In this document: positions 1 through 7,977 of the stretch, piece by piece
Numbering within the stretch: the first letter of the stretch is position 1
How the letters are laid out: the number at the start of each line of letters is the position of its first letter
Assembly: GCA_964575605.1 (NCBI GenBank)
Contig: CAZNRN010000016.1
Location: forward strand, 16,280-80,279
Reading direction: 5' to 3'
Source: JAPWJZ01 sp964575605
Lineage (GTDB): Bacteria; Pseudomonadota; Alphaproteobacteria; Micavibrionales; UBA2020
Length of the DNA stretch: 64,000 nt
Position numbers and translations under genes: made by a program
The notes under the pieces: model-generated
The model's database searches: none
Told to the model about the DNA's origin: nothing
What the model saw: the letters and a program-made list of their open reading frames with translations, nothing else

Positions 1-125
1 ACAACCGCGCCAATCCCGCCGATCGCGGCGATGGTGAAGGCCTTGCGCGCCGGGCTCATCGCCTGAAAGGCCTTGCGCATTTCCTTCATTTCCGGGTCTT
101 CGGGGAGAGAATTGTAGTGGCTCAT
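1..125 (-). CDS. 5' end of an unknown protein (cut by the window edge)
   Basis: Reading leftward from an ATG at 125, 41 codons stay open to the window edge, so only the N-terminus is seen. It begins MSHYNSLPEDPEM, is charged at first, and turns hydrophobic and glycine/alanine-rich at about residue 32, which looks like the start of a membrane segment with a cytoplasmic leader. A GAGG ribosome site lies about 8 bases before the ATG, and a good sigma-70-type promoter lies upstream at 150-178. I do not recognise the family; the real C-terminal part is outside the window. Confidence 0.7.
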   Translation of the reverse strand, partial: MSHYNSLPEDPEMKEMRKAFQAMSPARKAFTIAAIGGIGAV

Positions 126-149
126 TGGGGGTACCTCAAAAGTTTGATT

Positions 150-178
150 AACATAATCACAAACGAAGGACCTGTCAA
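150..178 (-). promoter_or_regulatory. Sigma-70-type promoter for the leftward gene at 125
   Basis: On the minus strand a perfect -35 TTGACA (173-178) is followed after 17 bases by TATGTT (150-155). It lies 25 bases before the ATG at 125. Confidence 0.65.
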
Positions 179-248
179 ACGATTGCAATTTTTTCCTTTA
201 TTATCAGAATATTAATAGAAATTTCAGGCCATCTACACCCTAAATTAA

Positions 249-265
249 TTATGTATAGTATAATA
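249..265 (+). promoter_or_regulatory. Upstream element shared with the next paralogue (copy 1)
   Basis: TTATGTATAGTATAATA is identical, base for base, to 1923-1939 in front of the second metallopeptidase-like gene. It contains overlapping -10-like hexamers (TATAGT, TATAAT) but no convincing -35 at 16-18 bases, so it may be an activator-dependent promoter or an operator. It ends about 30 bases before the start codon in both cases. Confidence 0.5.
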
Positions 266-295
266 TACTTAGGCTAATTCCGGGGTTTGCAGGGC

Positions 296-1882
296 ATGGC
301 CGATACCAGCAAAAAGGGCACCGTTTTCGCCTCTACCGCGCTGACGCTGAGCATGGCTTTCGGGCAGGCATCGGCTGCGCCCGTACCCGCGCCGCAATTC
401 CAGCCTAAAACATCGCCCAGCACCGTGATGGTTTTCGAAGACGTGCCGGAAAGCCAGCGCAAGGACGCGCCTGTCTATTCGCCGCCCGTGCTGCCCGCGA
501 AGGTGGCGGAACGTAACGATAAAATCCGCATCGCGCTGCTCAACCAGGCGCAGAAGGATTTCGCGGCCACGCCGCTGAACAGCGCCTATGGCCGCGAACT
601 GCAGATGATGCAGGACCAGGTGAACGCGACGCTACGCGGCGGGGCAGCATCGGTGCATTACAAAATGGCCTTTATCGATCCCGTGCGCTACGACGCGGGC
701 TCGGCCTTCAACATGAACCCTCAGCGCGTGGTGACCGAGATACTGGATTCAGGCAATATCTGGCCGGATAACAATATCCTCTTCGGCGCCGCCAAGGATA
801 TGCGCGCCACGGCCTATAACGGCAAATACGCCAGCGGCAGGCGCGAAAACGCCTCGGCCTTCGTCAACAACTTCAGGGAAGATGCGCAGGTCTGCGTCGT
901 CGTGCCGTCGTCGGATATCGCGCCCGTCGAGATCAAGGGCATGCCCTATAACGTCGTCGTCGACTACGTCAACCGCCACGAAAGCTTCCACTGCCGCGAC
1001 ACGAAATACAATTTCCGCGGCGTCGACCCGCAGCTGGTGGCGCAGGTCAAGCCGGAAAACCCCGGCAACCTTGTCGGCCGCCCCGACCTGCAGAATATCT
1101 TCCTGACCATGCACAAGCGCGAGGTTTTCGCCGATGTCTCGGCCATCGCCGAAATGGTGCGCAACGGGCACGAGCCGAAATCGCTGCTCGGCCCCCTGAA
1201 AGACTGGCGCACCAAGGAAGGCGGCACGGATATTTCGCATTACACCACGCCTGCGCTCGAGGCGCTTGAAAAGAAAATCAAGGATATGGGCGTCGCCAAA
1301 TTCCGCGCGCTCGACGCCGAAGCCGTGTCGAAACTCTGTTACGAAATCACCGACCAGAACGCGCTGCGCCAGCGGGAACTGGACGCCATGCTGCGCTACC
1401 GCGCAGGCACCGACAAGGACAAGGCGGCGCTGCGCAAGGAAGCCGCGGGCGACCGGGAAACGGCGCGCGCGCTGGGGGTGGAATCGGATATCGCGAAACA
1501 GCTGGCCGTCAAGCCCAAGGGCTGGACCGCGCTGACGCCCGCCGAGCAGAAACTGGACGACCAGGTGCGGGGCTATCCCGCCTCGAAACTGCTGCAGGAC
1601 CGCGCCTTTGAAATTGGCGGCAAAATCACCCCCGTCACCATGGCGAAGGCCTATGCCGCCATCCATGACGAGCTGCGGCTCGAGCGCGAGTGGGAGCCGG
1701 ATAACCCCATCCCCGCCGCCAAAATGACCAAGCTGCAGCACACCTTGCTGCGCGAGCTGCGCATCCTCGACTACGCTTACCTTAACCAGCAGCGCGGCGT
1801 GAAAATCGAGGACGTCGAGCCCTGCCTTGCCGCCTTCAAGTCGCCAGCCGCAGCCAAAGCCGCACCGAAGAAGACTTCGTGA
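296..1882 (+). CDS. Secreted putative zinc metallopeptidase (HEXXH), paralogue 1
   Basis: 528 residues. The N-terminus has a short basic start, a hydrophobic stretch and an ASA-AP junction near residue 28, consistent with a signal peptide. HESFH at residues 228-232 matches the HEXXH zinc motif, and 48 residues after the first His lies E276 in KREVFAD, similar to the third-ligand E-x-x-A-D of gluzincins; both motifs are conserved in the next gene. Near the C-terminus is a stretch (FEIGGKITPVTMAKAY) also shared with that paralogue. The ATG at 296 is preferred to the TTG at 287 because the GGGG at 282-285 is better spaced and the N-terminus then lines up with the paralogue. The family is not recognised and substrate is unknown; a periplasmic or secreted protease is inference from the motifs. 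Confidence 0.8.
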   Translation: MADTSKKGTVFASTALTLSMAFGQASAAPVPAPQFQPKTSPSTVMVFEDVPESQRKDAPVYSPPVLPAKVAERNDKIRIALLNQAQKDFAATPLNSAYGRELQMMQDQVNATLRGGAASVHYKMAFIDPVRYDAGSAFNMNPQRVVTEILDSGNIWPDNNILFGAAKDMRATAYNGKYASGRRENASAFVNNFREDAQVCVVVPSSDIAPVEIKGMPYNVVVDYVNRHESFHCRDTKYNFRGVDPQLVAQVKPENPGNLVGRPDLQNIFLTMHKREVFADVSAIAEMVRNGHEPKSLLGPLKDWRTKEGGTDISHYTTPALEALEKKIKDMGVAKFRALDAEAVSKLCYEITDQNALRQRELDAMLRYRAGTDKDKAALRKEAAGDRETARALGVESDIAKQLAVKPKGWTALTPAEQKLDDQVRGYPASKLLQDRAFEIGGKITPVTMAKAYAAIHDELRLEREWEPDNPIPAAKMTKLQHTLLRELRILDYAYLNQQRGVKIEDVEPCLAAFKSPAAAKAAPKKTS

Positions 1883-1922
1883 ATTAAATCAATTACTTGG
1901 ATATAAAAATACCGGGCAATAG

Positions 1923-1939
1923 TTATGTATAGTATAATA
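1923..1939 (+). promoter_or_regulatory. Upstream element shared with the previous paralogue (copy 2)
   Basis: Exact 17-base repeat of 249-265, lying 28 bases before the GTG start at 1967. Surrounding sequence is only loosely similar, so the element stands out as conserved rather than as part of a recent long duplication. Confidence 0.5.
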
Positions 1940-1966
1940 AATTAGTGATATTTCAGGGGCATCGGG

Positions 1967-3538
1967 GTGGATTCCACGGACAACAGCAACGACCTACCGC
2001 AGCAGGGCCGCTTACGCGCGGCCTTTGCCAAGGTCGCGGTGCCGATTGCGCTGGCAATGAGCCTGTCGACCCCCGGTTCTGCCACCGCGAAACCCACCGA
2101 ACCTGTCAAAGCCGCCCCCACGGTGATCGCGCCTGCAGCCAAGCTGCCGCTGAGCGAAGCCGAAATTACCCGCCGCGAGGCGATACGGGAGACGCTGCTG
2201 GATGCCGCCCGCAATAACCTTGCGTATCTGCAGGCCAATACCCACACCGGCTATTCCGGCCAGCTGGAGGGGCTTGAAAGCACACTGACCTCGCGCCTTG
2301 CCGGCAGCCATTCGACCGTCCACAACAAGGTGGTTTTCATCGACCCCGCCAAGCTCGACGTCACCCTGTCGCTGGGTTATGCGCCTGATTACGCGCTGCA
2401 AACCCTTTTGCGCCATGACAACGTCACCCTGCCCGACAACCAGCTGGAAATGGCGGGCGAAAAAGCCGCTTCCTACCACCAGTCCCGTTTCGGCACCAAA
2501 ACCTATACGCAGGACCCGACGGCCATCACCAACCTTAAAAACCCAATCGCGCAGGCCTGCGTGGTGGTGCCCTCCTCCGAACATGCCCTAGAGGTCGATA
2601 TCAAGGGCCTCAGCCGCGCGGAAACAGTGGAATTCACCAACCGGCACGAAAGCTGGCACTGCCTGGACGGGAAATATACCCTCCGCCACCTCGATCCGGC
2701 GAAGCTGGAGGCCGTAAAATCCGGCTCACTCGTCTCCCAGCTAGGCGACCCGACGGCGCTCGAGGCCTATGCGACCCTTTACAAGAAGGAATCCCTTGCC
2801 GACGTGGGCGCCCTCGGCGACATGATACGCGCGGGCAAAAGCCCCGATATCATCGACAAGGTCATCGCCTGGCGCAACAGCGACCCGAAGGACCTCCAGC
2901 ACCTGTCCTCCCCCGTGCTGCAGGGGTTCAAGGCGCAGATAGAACAAATGGGGCTCGAGAACTTCCGCCGCCTGCCCGACGCCGAGGCGCAGAAAATGTA
3001 TTTCGACACCGTCGACCTCTGCGGCATGACCGCCAAGAGCCTCGACACCAGCATCCGCTACGCCACCGCCCCCCGGGCGCAGCGGGAAAAATACCACCGT
3101 GACGCCGAAACCGACCTCGACGCCGCCCGCGCAATTGCGCTGCTGAGCCACATCAAGGCGCCACCTAAAGACGTCCAGAAGCCCCTCTCCGCCGCCGAGA
3201 AAAAGGTCGCGCAGCAGCTGAAATCCTTCCACCCCGGCACCCTGCTGGACAACAAAGCCTTTGAATTGGGCGGCAAAATCACCCCCGCCACCCTTGCCGA
3301 CGCCTACGACGACCTGCAGGAGGGGTTGCGGGCGAAAATGCAGGCGGAGCCGAATAACAAATTGTGGCAGGCGCAGGCGACGGCGCTGCAGCAGGAGTTC
3401 CTGACCCACGCCCGCACGGCGGATTTTGTGGCGCTGAACGCGGCGCGCGGCGTCGATATCGTGCGCGTAGACGCGGCGCTGAAGGACTTCCGCCCCGCTA
3501 TCCAGACGGCGGCCAAGGCGGCGCCGAAAAAGATATAG
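1967..3538 (+). CDS. Secreted putative zinc metallopeptidase (HEXXH), paralogue 2
   Basis: 523 residues, start GTG. It resembles the preceding gene over its length: HESWH at residues 227-231, then E275 in KKESLAD exactly 48 residues after the first His, the AQACVVVPSSE segment before the zinc motif, and the FELGGKITPATLADAY segment near the end. The N-terminus (hydrophobic run ending in STPGSATA) suggests a signal peptide. Both proteins end in a similar AAKAAPKK tail. The two genes lie 84 bases apart and each has its own copy of the upstream element, so they are probably separately transcribed but co-regulated. Function beyond metal-dependent hydrolysis is unknown. Confidence 0.8.
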   Translation: MDSTDNSNDLPQQGRLRAAFAKVAVPIALAMSLSTPGSATAKPTEPVKAAPTVIAPAAKLPLSEAEITRREAIRETLLDAARNNLAYLQANTHTGYSGQLEGLESTLTSRLAGSHSTVHNKVVFIDPAKLDVTLSLGYAPDYALQTLLRHDNVTLPDNQLEMAGEKAASYHQSRFGTKTYTQDPTAITNLKNPIAQACVVVPSSEHALEVDIKGLSRAETVEFTNRHESWHCLDGKYTLRHLDPAKLEAVKSGSLVSQLGDPTALEAYATLYKKESLADVGALGDMIRAGKSPDIIDKVIAWRNSDPKDLQHLSSPVLQGFKAQIEQMGLENFRRLPDAEAQKMYFDTVDLCGMTAKSLDTSIRYATAPRAQREKYHRDAETDLDAARAIALLSHIKAPPKDVQKPLSAAEKKVAQQLKSFHPGTLLDNKAFELGGKITPATLADAYDDLQEGLRAKMQAEPNNKLWQAQATALQQEFLTHARTADFVALNAARGVDIVRVDAALKDFRPAIQTAAKAAPKKI

Positions 3539-3611
3539 CGGCCGCCGCCAAATCATGAACATTTTGTAACAAGATGTTATCGGCTCAAGCCCCTCAAATC
3601 CTGAAATTTTC

Positions 3612-3639
3612 TTTACAAAAAAGCAGAGCGCCCTATAAC
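3612..3639 (+). promoter_or_regulatory. Promoter of the polyamine decarboxylase gene
   Basis: TTTACA (3612-3617), 16 bases, TATAAC (3634-3639), about 75 bases before the ATG at 3715. The intervening leader contains no obvious hairpin. Confidence 0.5.
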
Positions 3640-3714
3640 CTTAAAGTATGAGGGCACGGCAGCGAACGATTCGCGTGCGGTTATCTCGAACAGCCCCCGG
3701 AGGGTTTGCATGAC

Positions 3715-4914
3715 ATGGAAGAATTCGAAGGCCCCGACGACGTAGTCCGACGTCTCCGTCCTCAAATCCCCGTCACCTGTTTCCGCCCCGCGTCCGTCGA
3801 TACGGCCGCCAAATGGTTCCTGAAAAATTTCCCCGGCAAGGTGCTTTACGCCGTTAAAGCCAACCCGGCGCGTTACGTGCTCTCGGGCCTCTATGCCGCC
3901 GGCCTGCGCAACTTCGACGCGGCCTCCATCCCCGAAATCCAGCTGGTGCACGAAATGGCGCCCGGCTCGCACATCGCCTTCATGCACCCGGTGAAAAGCC
4001 GCCATGCGATCGAGCAGTCGTATTTCGATTACAGCGTGCGCGACTATTCCTTCGACAGCGTCGCGGAACTGGAAAAAATCATCGCCTCGACCGGCAAATC
4101 GAAAGACCTTGGCCTCTACCTGCGCCTCGCCGTGCCCAACAGCTCGTCCGAAGTGCCGCTGGCCGACAAATTCGGCTGCCAGCCCGACAAAGCGGCGGAA
4201 GTGCTGAAGCTCGCCCGCAAGAGCGCTGCCAAGATCGGCGTCTGCTTCCACGTCGGTTCGCAGACCATGGACCCGCAGGCCTATGCGACCGCGCTTGACC
4301 TGGTGGGCGGCATCCTGCGTTCCATCCCCCGCACGAAAGTCGACGTGATCGACGTCGGCGGCGGTTTCCCGTCGATTTACCCCGACATGGCGCCCCCCGC
4401 CATGGGCGATTACATCAAGGCCATCGAAAACGGCTTCGACCGCCTGCCGCACCCCGACCGCTATGAATACTGGTGCGAACCCGGCCGCGCGCTCTGCGCC
4501 GAAAGCGCCAGCGTGGTCGTCAAGGTCGAGCTCCGCAAGGACGATGTCCTTTACATTAACGATGGAACCTATGGCAGCCTGTTCGACGCAGGCCACCTGG
4601 GTTTCCGTTACCCGGTTCGTCTCATCCGTCCGACGCCGGGAGGCACCAGTGCCCAGCAGAAGGGTTTCCGTTTCTACGGCCCCACCTGCGACAGCATTGA
4701 TTATATGCCAGGCCCCTTCTTCCTGCCCGAAGACGTGCGGGAAGGGGATTACATCGAGATCGGCCAGCTCGGCGCGTATGGCAACACCATGCGCACGGAC
4801 TTCAACGGCTTTTCGGCCCATGAAACCGTCGCTGTCAAGGCGCCGCCGCTGGTTACGCTCTATGATGAGGCCGCAGAAACGACGGATTCAAAAGACGAGC
4901 TCTGCGCCGCTTAA
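3715..4914 (+). CDS. Ornithine/lysine decarboxylase-type PLP enzyme (fold III)
   Basis: 399 residues. It matches the eukaryotic-type ornithine decarboxylase family: YAVKANP with the PLP lysine at K48, HVGSQ, DVGGGFPS, the phosphate-binding EPGRALCA, and GPTCDSID with the catalytic cysteine C325 contributed across the dimer, then GAYG. The known reaction is decarboxylation of ornithine (or lysine, in bifunctional alphaproteobacterial members) to putrescine or cadaverine in the cytoplasm. The ATG at 3715 is chosen over the TTG at 3706 because GGAGGG (3699-3704) is correctly spaced for the ATG. The next gene encodes a DHS-like enzyme that could use the putrescine, and a ureohydrolase lies further along, so this is a polyamine block. 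Substrate preference cannot be read from the sequence. Confidence 0.92.
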   Translation: MEEFEGPDDVVRRLRPQIPVTCFRPASVDTAAKWFLKNFPGKVLYAVKANPARYVLSGLYAAGLRNFDAASIPEIQLVHEMAPGSHIAFMHPVKSRHAIEQSYFDYSVRDYSFDSVAELEKIIASTGKSKDLGLYLRLAVPNSSSEVPLADKFGCQPDKAAEVLKLARKSAAKIGVCFHVGSQTMDPQAYATALDLVGGILRSIPRTKVDVIDVGGGFPSIYPDMAPPAMGDYIKAIENGFDRLPHPDRYEYWCEPGRALCAESASVVVKVELRKDDVLYINDGTYGSLFDAGHLGFRYPVRLIRPTPGGTSAQQKGFRFYGPTCDSIDYMPGPFFLPEDVREGDYIEIGQLGAYGNTMRTDFNGFSAHETVAVKAPPLVTLYDEAAETTDSKDELCAA

Positions 4915-5039
4915 CGGAGTTAAAGCGCAAGGCTCAGCACTACCGCCTTCGAAACCGCCCGCACCCGCGGGGGACGTTCACCGTCTCTTCATAAAAGAAG
5001 ATCAGGACAGGGCCTTTAAACCTTAAAGGAAGAACTGCC

Positions 5040-6104
5040 ATGAAAAACCTGAAATCGGTCAAGACGAAACCTCACCCCAAAAGCAACCGCAAGGCGGACC
5101 TGCTGAGCACGCCCATCGAGCATATCGACATCAAGAAATTCGACGCCCGCCCGATCATCGACGGCATGGGCAAGATGTCCTTCACCTCGCGCGACCTCAG
5201 CCGCGCGGCCGGCATCTTCAACACCATGCTGCAAGATAAAGGTGCAACCTCCATCCTGACGCTCGCGGGTTCGACCTCGGCCGGCGGCTGCATGGACCTG
5301 TACACCGAGATGGTGAAAAGCAACATGGTCGACGTCGTCGTCGCCACGGGCGCTTCCATCGTCGACATGGACTTCTTCGAGGCGCTGGGCTTCAAGCATT
5401 ACCGCGCCGATTCAACGGTTGACGACCGCGACCTGCGCGACCTCTACATCGACCGCATTTACGACACCTACATCGACGAGGAAGACCTGCAAGCGGTCGA
5501 CCACACGATTTTCGAAATCGCGCAGTCGCTGGAGCGCCGCCCCTACTCCTCCCGCGAATTCATCTGGGAGATGGGCAAGTACCTGACCAAGAAAGCGAAG
5601 AAGAAAAACTCGCTGATCGCCGCCTGCTATGAACACGGCGTGCCGATCTTCTGCCCCGCCTTCGTCGACAGCTCGGCCGGTTTCGGCCTGGTGCTGCACC
5701 AGAAGAAAAACCCGAAAAACTACATGTGCATCGACGCAGTCGCGGATTTCCGCGAACTGACCGACGTTAAAATCGCGGCCGGCACCACCGGCCTGCTGAT
5801 GATCGGCGGCGGCGTGCCCAAGAACTTCACGCAGGACACCGTCGTCTGCGCCGAGATCCTTGGCCATAAAGACGTCGACATGCACAAATACGCGGTCCAG
5901 ATCACCATCGCGGACGTACGCGACGGCGCCTGCTCGTCCTCGACCCTCAAAGAAGCCTGCAGCTGGGGCAAAGTGGACGTGGCGCTCGAGCAGATGGTCT
6001 TCGCGGAAGCGGGCTCGGTCATGCCGCTGCTGGCCTCCGACGCCTACCACCGCGGCCACTGGAAAAAGCGTTCGCGCCGCAACTGGAACAAGCTGTTCAA
6101 ATAA
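5040..6104 (+). CDS. Deoxyhypusine-synthase-like enzyme (bacterial DHS family)
   Basis: 354 residues, preceded by AAAGGAAG. It matches the deoxyhypusine synthase family: the NAD-binding LTLAGSTSAGG region, VATGAS, the GLMIGGG-like TGLLMIGGGVPKNF segment, and CSWGKVD with the catalytic lysine K311. Bacteria have no hypusinated eIF5A, and bacterial members are known or proposed to transfer the aminobutyl group of spermidine or a related donor to putrescine or another amine, giving homospermidine-like products. Adjacency to the decarboxylase (125-base gap) supports a polyamine role. The real acceptor and donor cannot be told here. It is closed by a strong terminator. Confidence 0.9.
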   Translation: MKNLKSVKTKPHPKSNRKADLLSTPIEHIDIKKFDARPIIDGMGKMSFTSRDLSRAAGIFNTMLQDKGATSILTLAGSTSAGGCMDLYTEMVKSNMVDVVVATGASIVDMDFFEALGFKHYRADSTVDDRDLRDLYIDRIYDTYIDEEDLQAVDHTIFEIAQSLERRPYSSREFIWEMGKYLTKKAKKKNSLIAACYEHGVPIFCPAFVDSSAGFGLVLHQKKNPKNYMCIDAVADFRELTDVKIAAGTTGLLMIGGGVPKNFTQDTVVCAEILGHKDVDMHKYAVQITIADVRDGACSSSTLKEACSWGKVDVALEQMVFAEAGSVMPLLASDAYHRGHWKKRSRRNWNKLFK

Positions 6105-6117
6105 GGTACAAGTTAAG

Positions 6118-6149
6118 CCGCTGCCCTTCTGGACGGGGGCAGCGGTTTT
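6118..6149 (+). terminator. Rho-independent terminator after the DHS-like gene
   Basis: Nine-pair stem CCGCTGCCC (6118-6126) / GGGCAGCGG (6137-6145) followed by TTTT. Confidence 0.8.
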
Positions 6150-6166
6150 CCCTTACCGGTACAGTT

Positions 6167-7036
6167 ATGCGTTTTATCGCTTTCATCCTTGCACTTATGC
6201 TTTCCGCGCCGGTGATGGCGGCGGAAGCCCCGACCATGACCGGCGACCCCGGCACGGCGGAGATGCATACCGACGTTATTATCAGCGCGCCCGCCGCGCC
6301 CGCCCCACCGCCGGCGGCCGAACCCGAACCGCCCCTGCAGCCGCAGGAAGTGACGGTGCCGGCCGATATCCTGAAGCCGACCGAGGTTATCCCAGAAGGC
6401 CTGCGCTATATCATCGCGCTGCCCGCCGATAACGAACGCGCCTACCGCACCCTTGTCGCGGCGCTGGCGCAGGCGCCGCATGATTTCCGCAGCCTGATGC
6501 CGAAAGACGGCGAGACCACCACCTATACCGGCATTTTCATGGCGCTCTATGGGCTGGATGGCCAGCAGGAGAAAACCAAACTCCTGAACACCGTCACCTA
6601 TAAAATCCCCTTCAGCGACATTATCACCAAGGAAATCAGCGGTTACGGCGCCAAGACGCCGCAGCAGCTGGAGATGCTGGCCGCGGCCTATATGGAGAAC
6701 GTCAAGATCCAGCCGGGCTATAAAATCCGCAAGCTGACGCCGGACGAGATGAAAATCTTCTGGTACAGCTCGGCGCGCGATATCTACGAGCCCGTCTTCG
6801 TGGTGGAAGACGGCGCACACAAGTATATATTCGATATGAACAACACGGGCGAAACGCTGGAGTTCCTCGAGGACCTCGGCCGCCCCTGCTTCAACGAGAT
6901 GGGACAGGGCGAGATTTACACCCCCTGCAAATGCGTGAAAACGCTGGCCGAAGGGCTGAAACACACGGTCGTCTTCGAGGGCTGCCCCGCGAAAGACAAA
7001 ACCGGACAGGACACAACGGAACAAGGTAAGGAGTAA
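6167..7036 (+). CDS. Exported protein of unknown function in the polyamine block
   Basis: 289 residues beginning with a clear signal peptide (hydrophobic core, cleavage at VMAAEA near residue 19-20), followed by a Pro/Ala-rich linker to about residue 60 and then a folded region. The C-terminal part contains several cysteines (RPCF, TPCKCV, EGCP) that could form disulfides in the periplasm. The family is not recognised. The start lies only 18 bases after the upstream terminator, so transcription probably depends on read-through or a promoter inside that region. It ends 5 bases before the ureohydrolase gene and is probably translated with it; whether it has any polyamine role is unknown. Confidence 0.75.
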   Translation: MRFIAFILALMLSAPVMAAEAPTMTGDPGTAEMHTDVIISAPAAPAPPPAAEPEPPLQPQEVTVPADILKPTEVIPEGLRYIIALPADNERAYRTLVAALAQAPHDFRSLMPKDGETTTYTGIFMALYGLDGQQEKTKLLNTVTYKIPFSDIITKEISGYGAKTPQQLEMLAAAYMENVKIQPGYKIRKLTPDEMKIFWYSSARDIYEPVFVVEDGAHKYIFDMNNTGETLEFLEDLGRPCFNEMGQGEIYTPCKCVKTLAEGLKHTVVFEGCPAKDKTGQDTTEQGKE

Positions 7037-7041
7037 CCACT

Positions 7042-7962
7042 ATGCAATTCATGACATCCGACAAGGGCTTCCTCGGCCTCGAGAAAAAAGACGCCGCCAG
7101 CCAGAAGGACGCGAAAGTCGTCATCATTCCCTTCGGCCTTGAAAAATCCGTTTCCTACGGCGGCGGCACGGCGGCCGGCCCGCAGGCCATGATCGACGCC
7201 TCGCACCAGGTCGAGCTTTTCGACGACGAATTCTGGACGGAGCCTTTCCGCAAGTACGGCGTGCTGACCGCAAAGCCCGTGAAAATTTCCAAATCGGTGC
7301 CCGACGCCCTCAAGCAGCTGGATGCCGAGGTCGAAGCCGTGCTGAAAATGGGCAAGTTCCCCTTCACCTTCGGCGGCGAGCATTCGATCACCGCGGGTTC
7401 CATCCGCCCCTTTGTGCGCCGCTATAAAGACCTGCATGTGCTGCATTTCGACGCCCATGCCGACCTGCGCGACGGTTATGCGGGCGAACATTACTCCCAC
7501 GCCGCCGCGCTGCGCCGCGTGCTCGACCATAAGGAAGTGACCAAGCTCTGCTCGTTTGGCATCCGCAACATCTCGCAAAGCGAGATCCCCTTCCTCGAGA
7601 AAAGCAAGGGCCGCGTCAAAATCTACTGGGCGCGCGAAAAGGCGAAATGGGACATCAAGGAAATCGTCAACCATTACCGCGGCAAGAACGTCTATGTCAC
7701 CTTCGACATCGACGGCCTCGACGCATCGCTGATGCCCGCCACGGGCACGCCGGAGCCGGGCGGCCTTTTCTGGGATGAATGCATGACCATCATCCGCGAA
7801 GTCGCGAAAGTGTCGACCTTCGTCGGCGCGGACGTGAACGAGCTGGCGCCCAAGCCCAACCTGCACGCCTGCAACTTCCTTGCCGCCAAGCTGGCTTATA
7901 AAATCATGAGCTATGCTTTCCTCGTCAGCAAGGCGGGCAAGGCTGCGAAGAAAGCGGCTTAA
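7042..7962 (+). CDS. speB: Agmatinase/arginase-family ureohydrolase
   Basis: 306 residues with all the manganese-binding motifs of the ureohydrolase fold: GGEHS, FDAHADLRDGY and FDIDGLDASLMPATGTPEPGG. Family members hydrolyse agmatine to putrescine and urea, or other guanidino compounds. The length and the sequence pattern (SYGGGTAAGP near the N-terminus) fit agmatinases better than arginases. Together with the decarboxylase it would supply putrescine for the DHS-like enzyme by a second route. AAGGAG precedes the ATG. The C-terminus is an AGKAAKKAA tail of the kind seen on several proteins in this window. Confidence 0.88.
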   Translation: MQFMTSDKGFLGLEKKDAASQKDAKVVIIPFGLEKSVSYGGGTAAGPQAMIDASHQVELFDDEFWTEPFRKYGVLTAKPVKISKSVPDALKQLDAEVEAVLKMGKFPFTFGGEHSITAGSIRPFVRRYKDLHVLHFDAHADLRDGYAGEHYSHAAALRRVLDHKEVTKLCSFGIRNISQSEIPFLEKSKGRVKIYWAREKAKWDIKEIVNHYRGKNVYVTFDIDGLDASLMPATGTPEPGGLFWDECMTIIREVAKVSTFVGADVNELAPKPNLHACNFLAAKLAYKIMSYAFLVSKAGKAAKKAA

Positions 7963-7977
7963 AGGCCTGTTACACCC

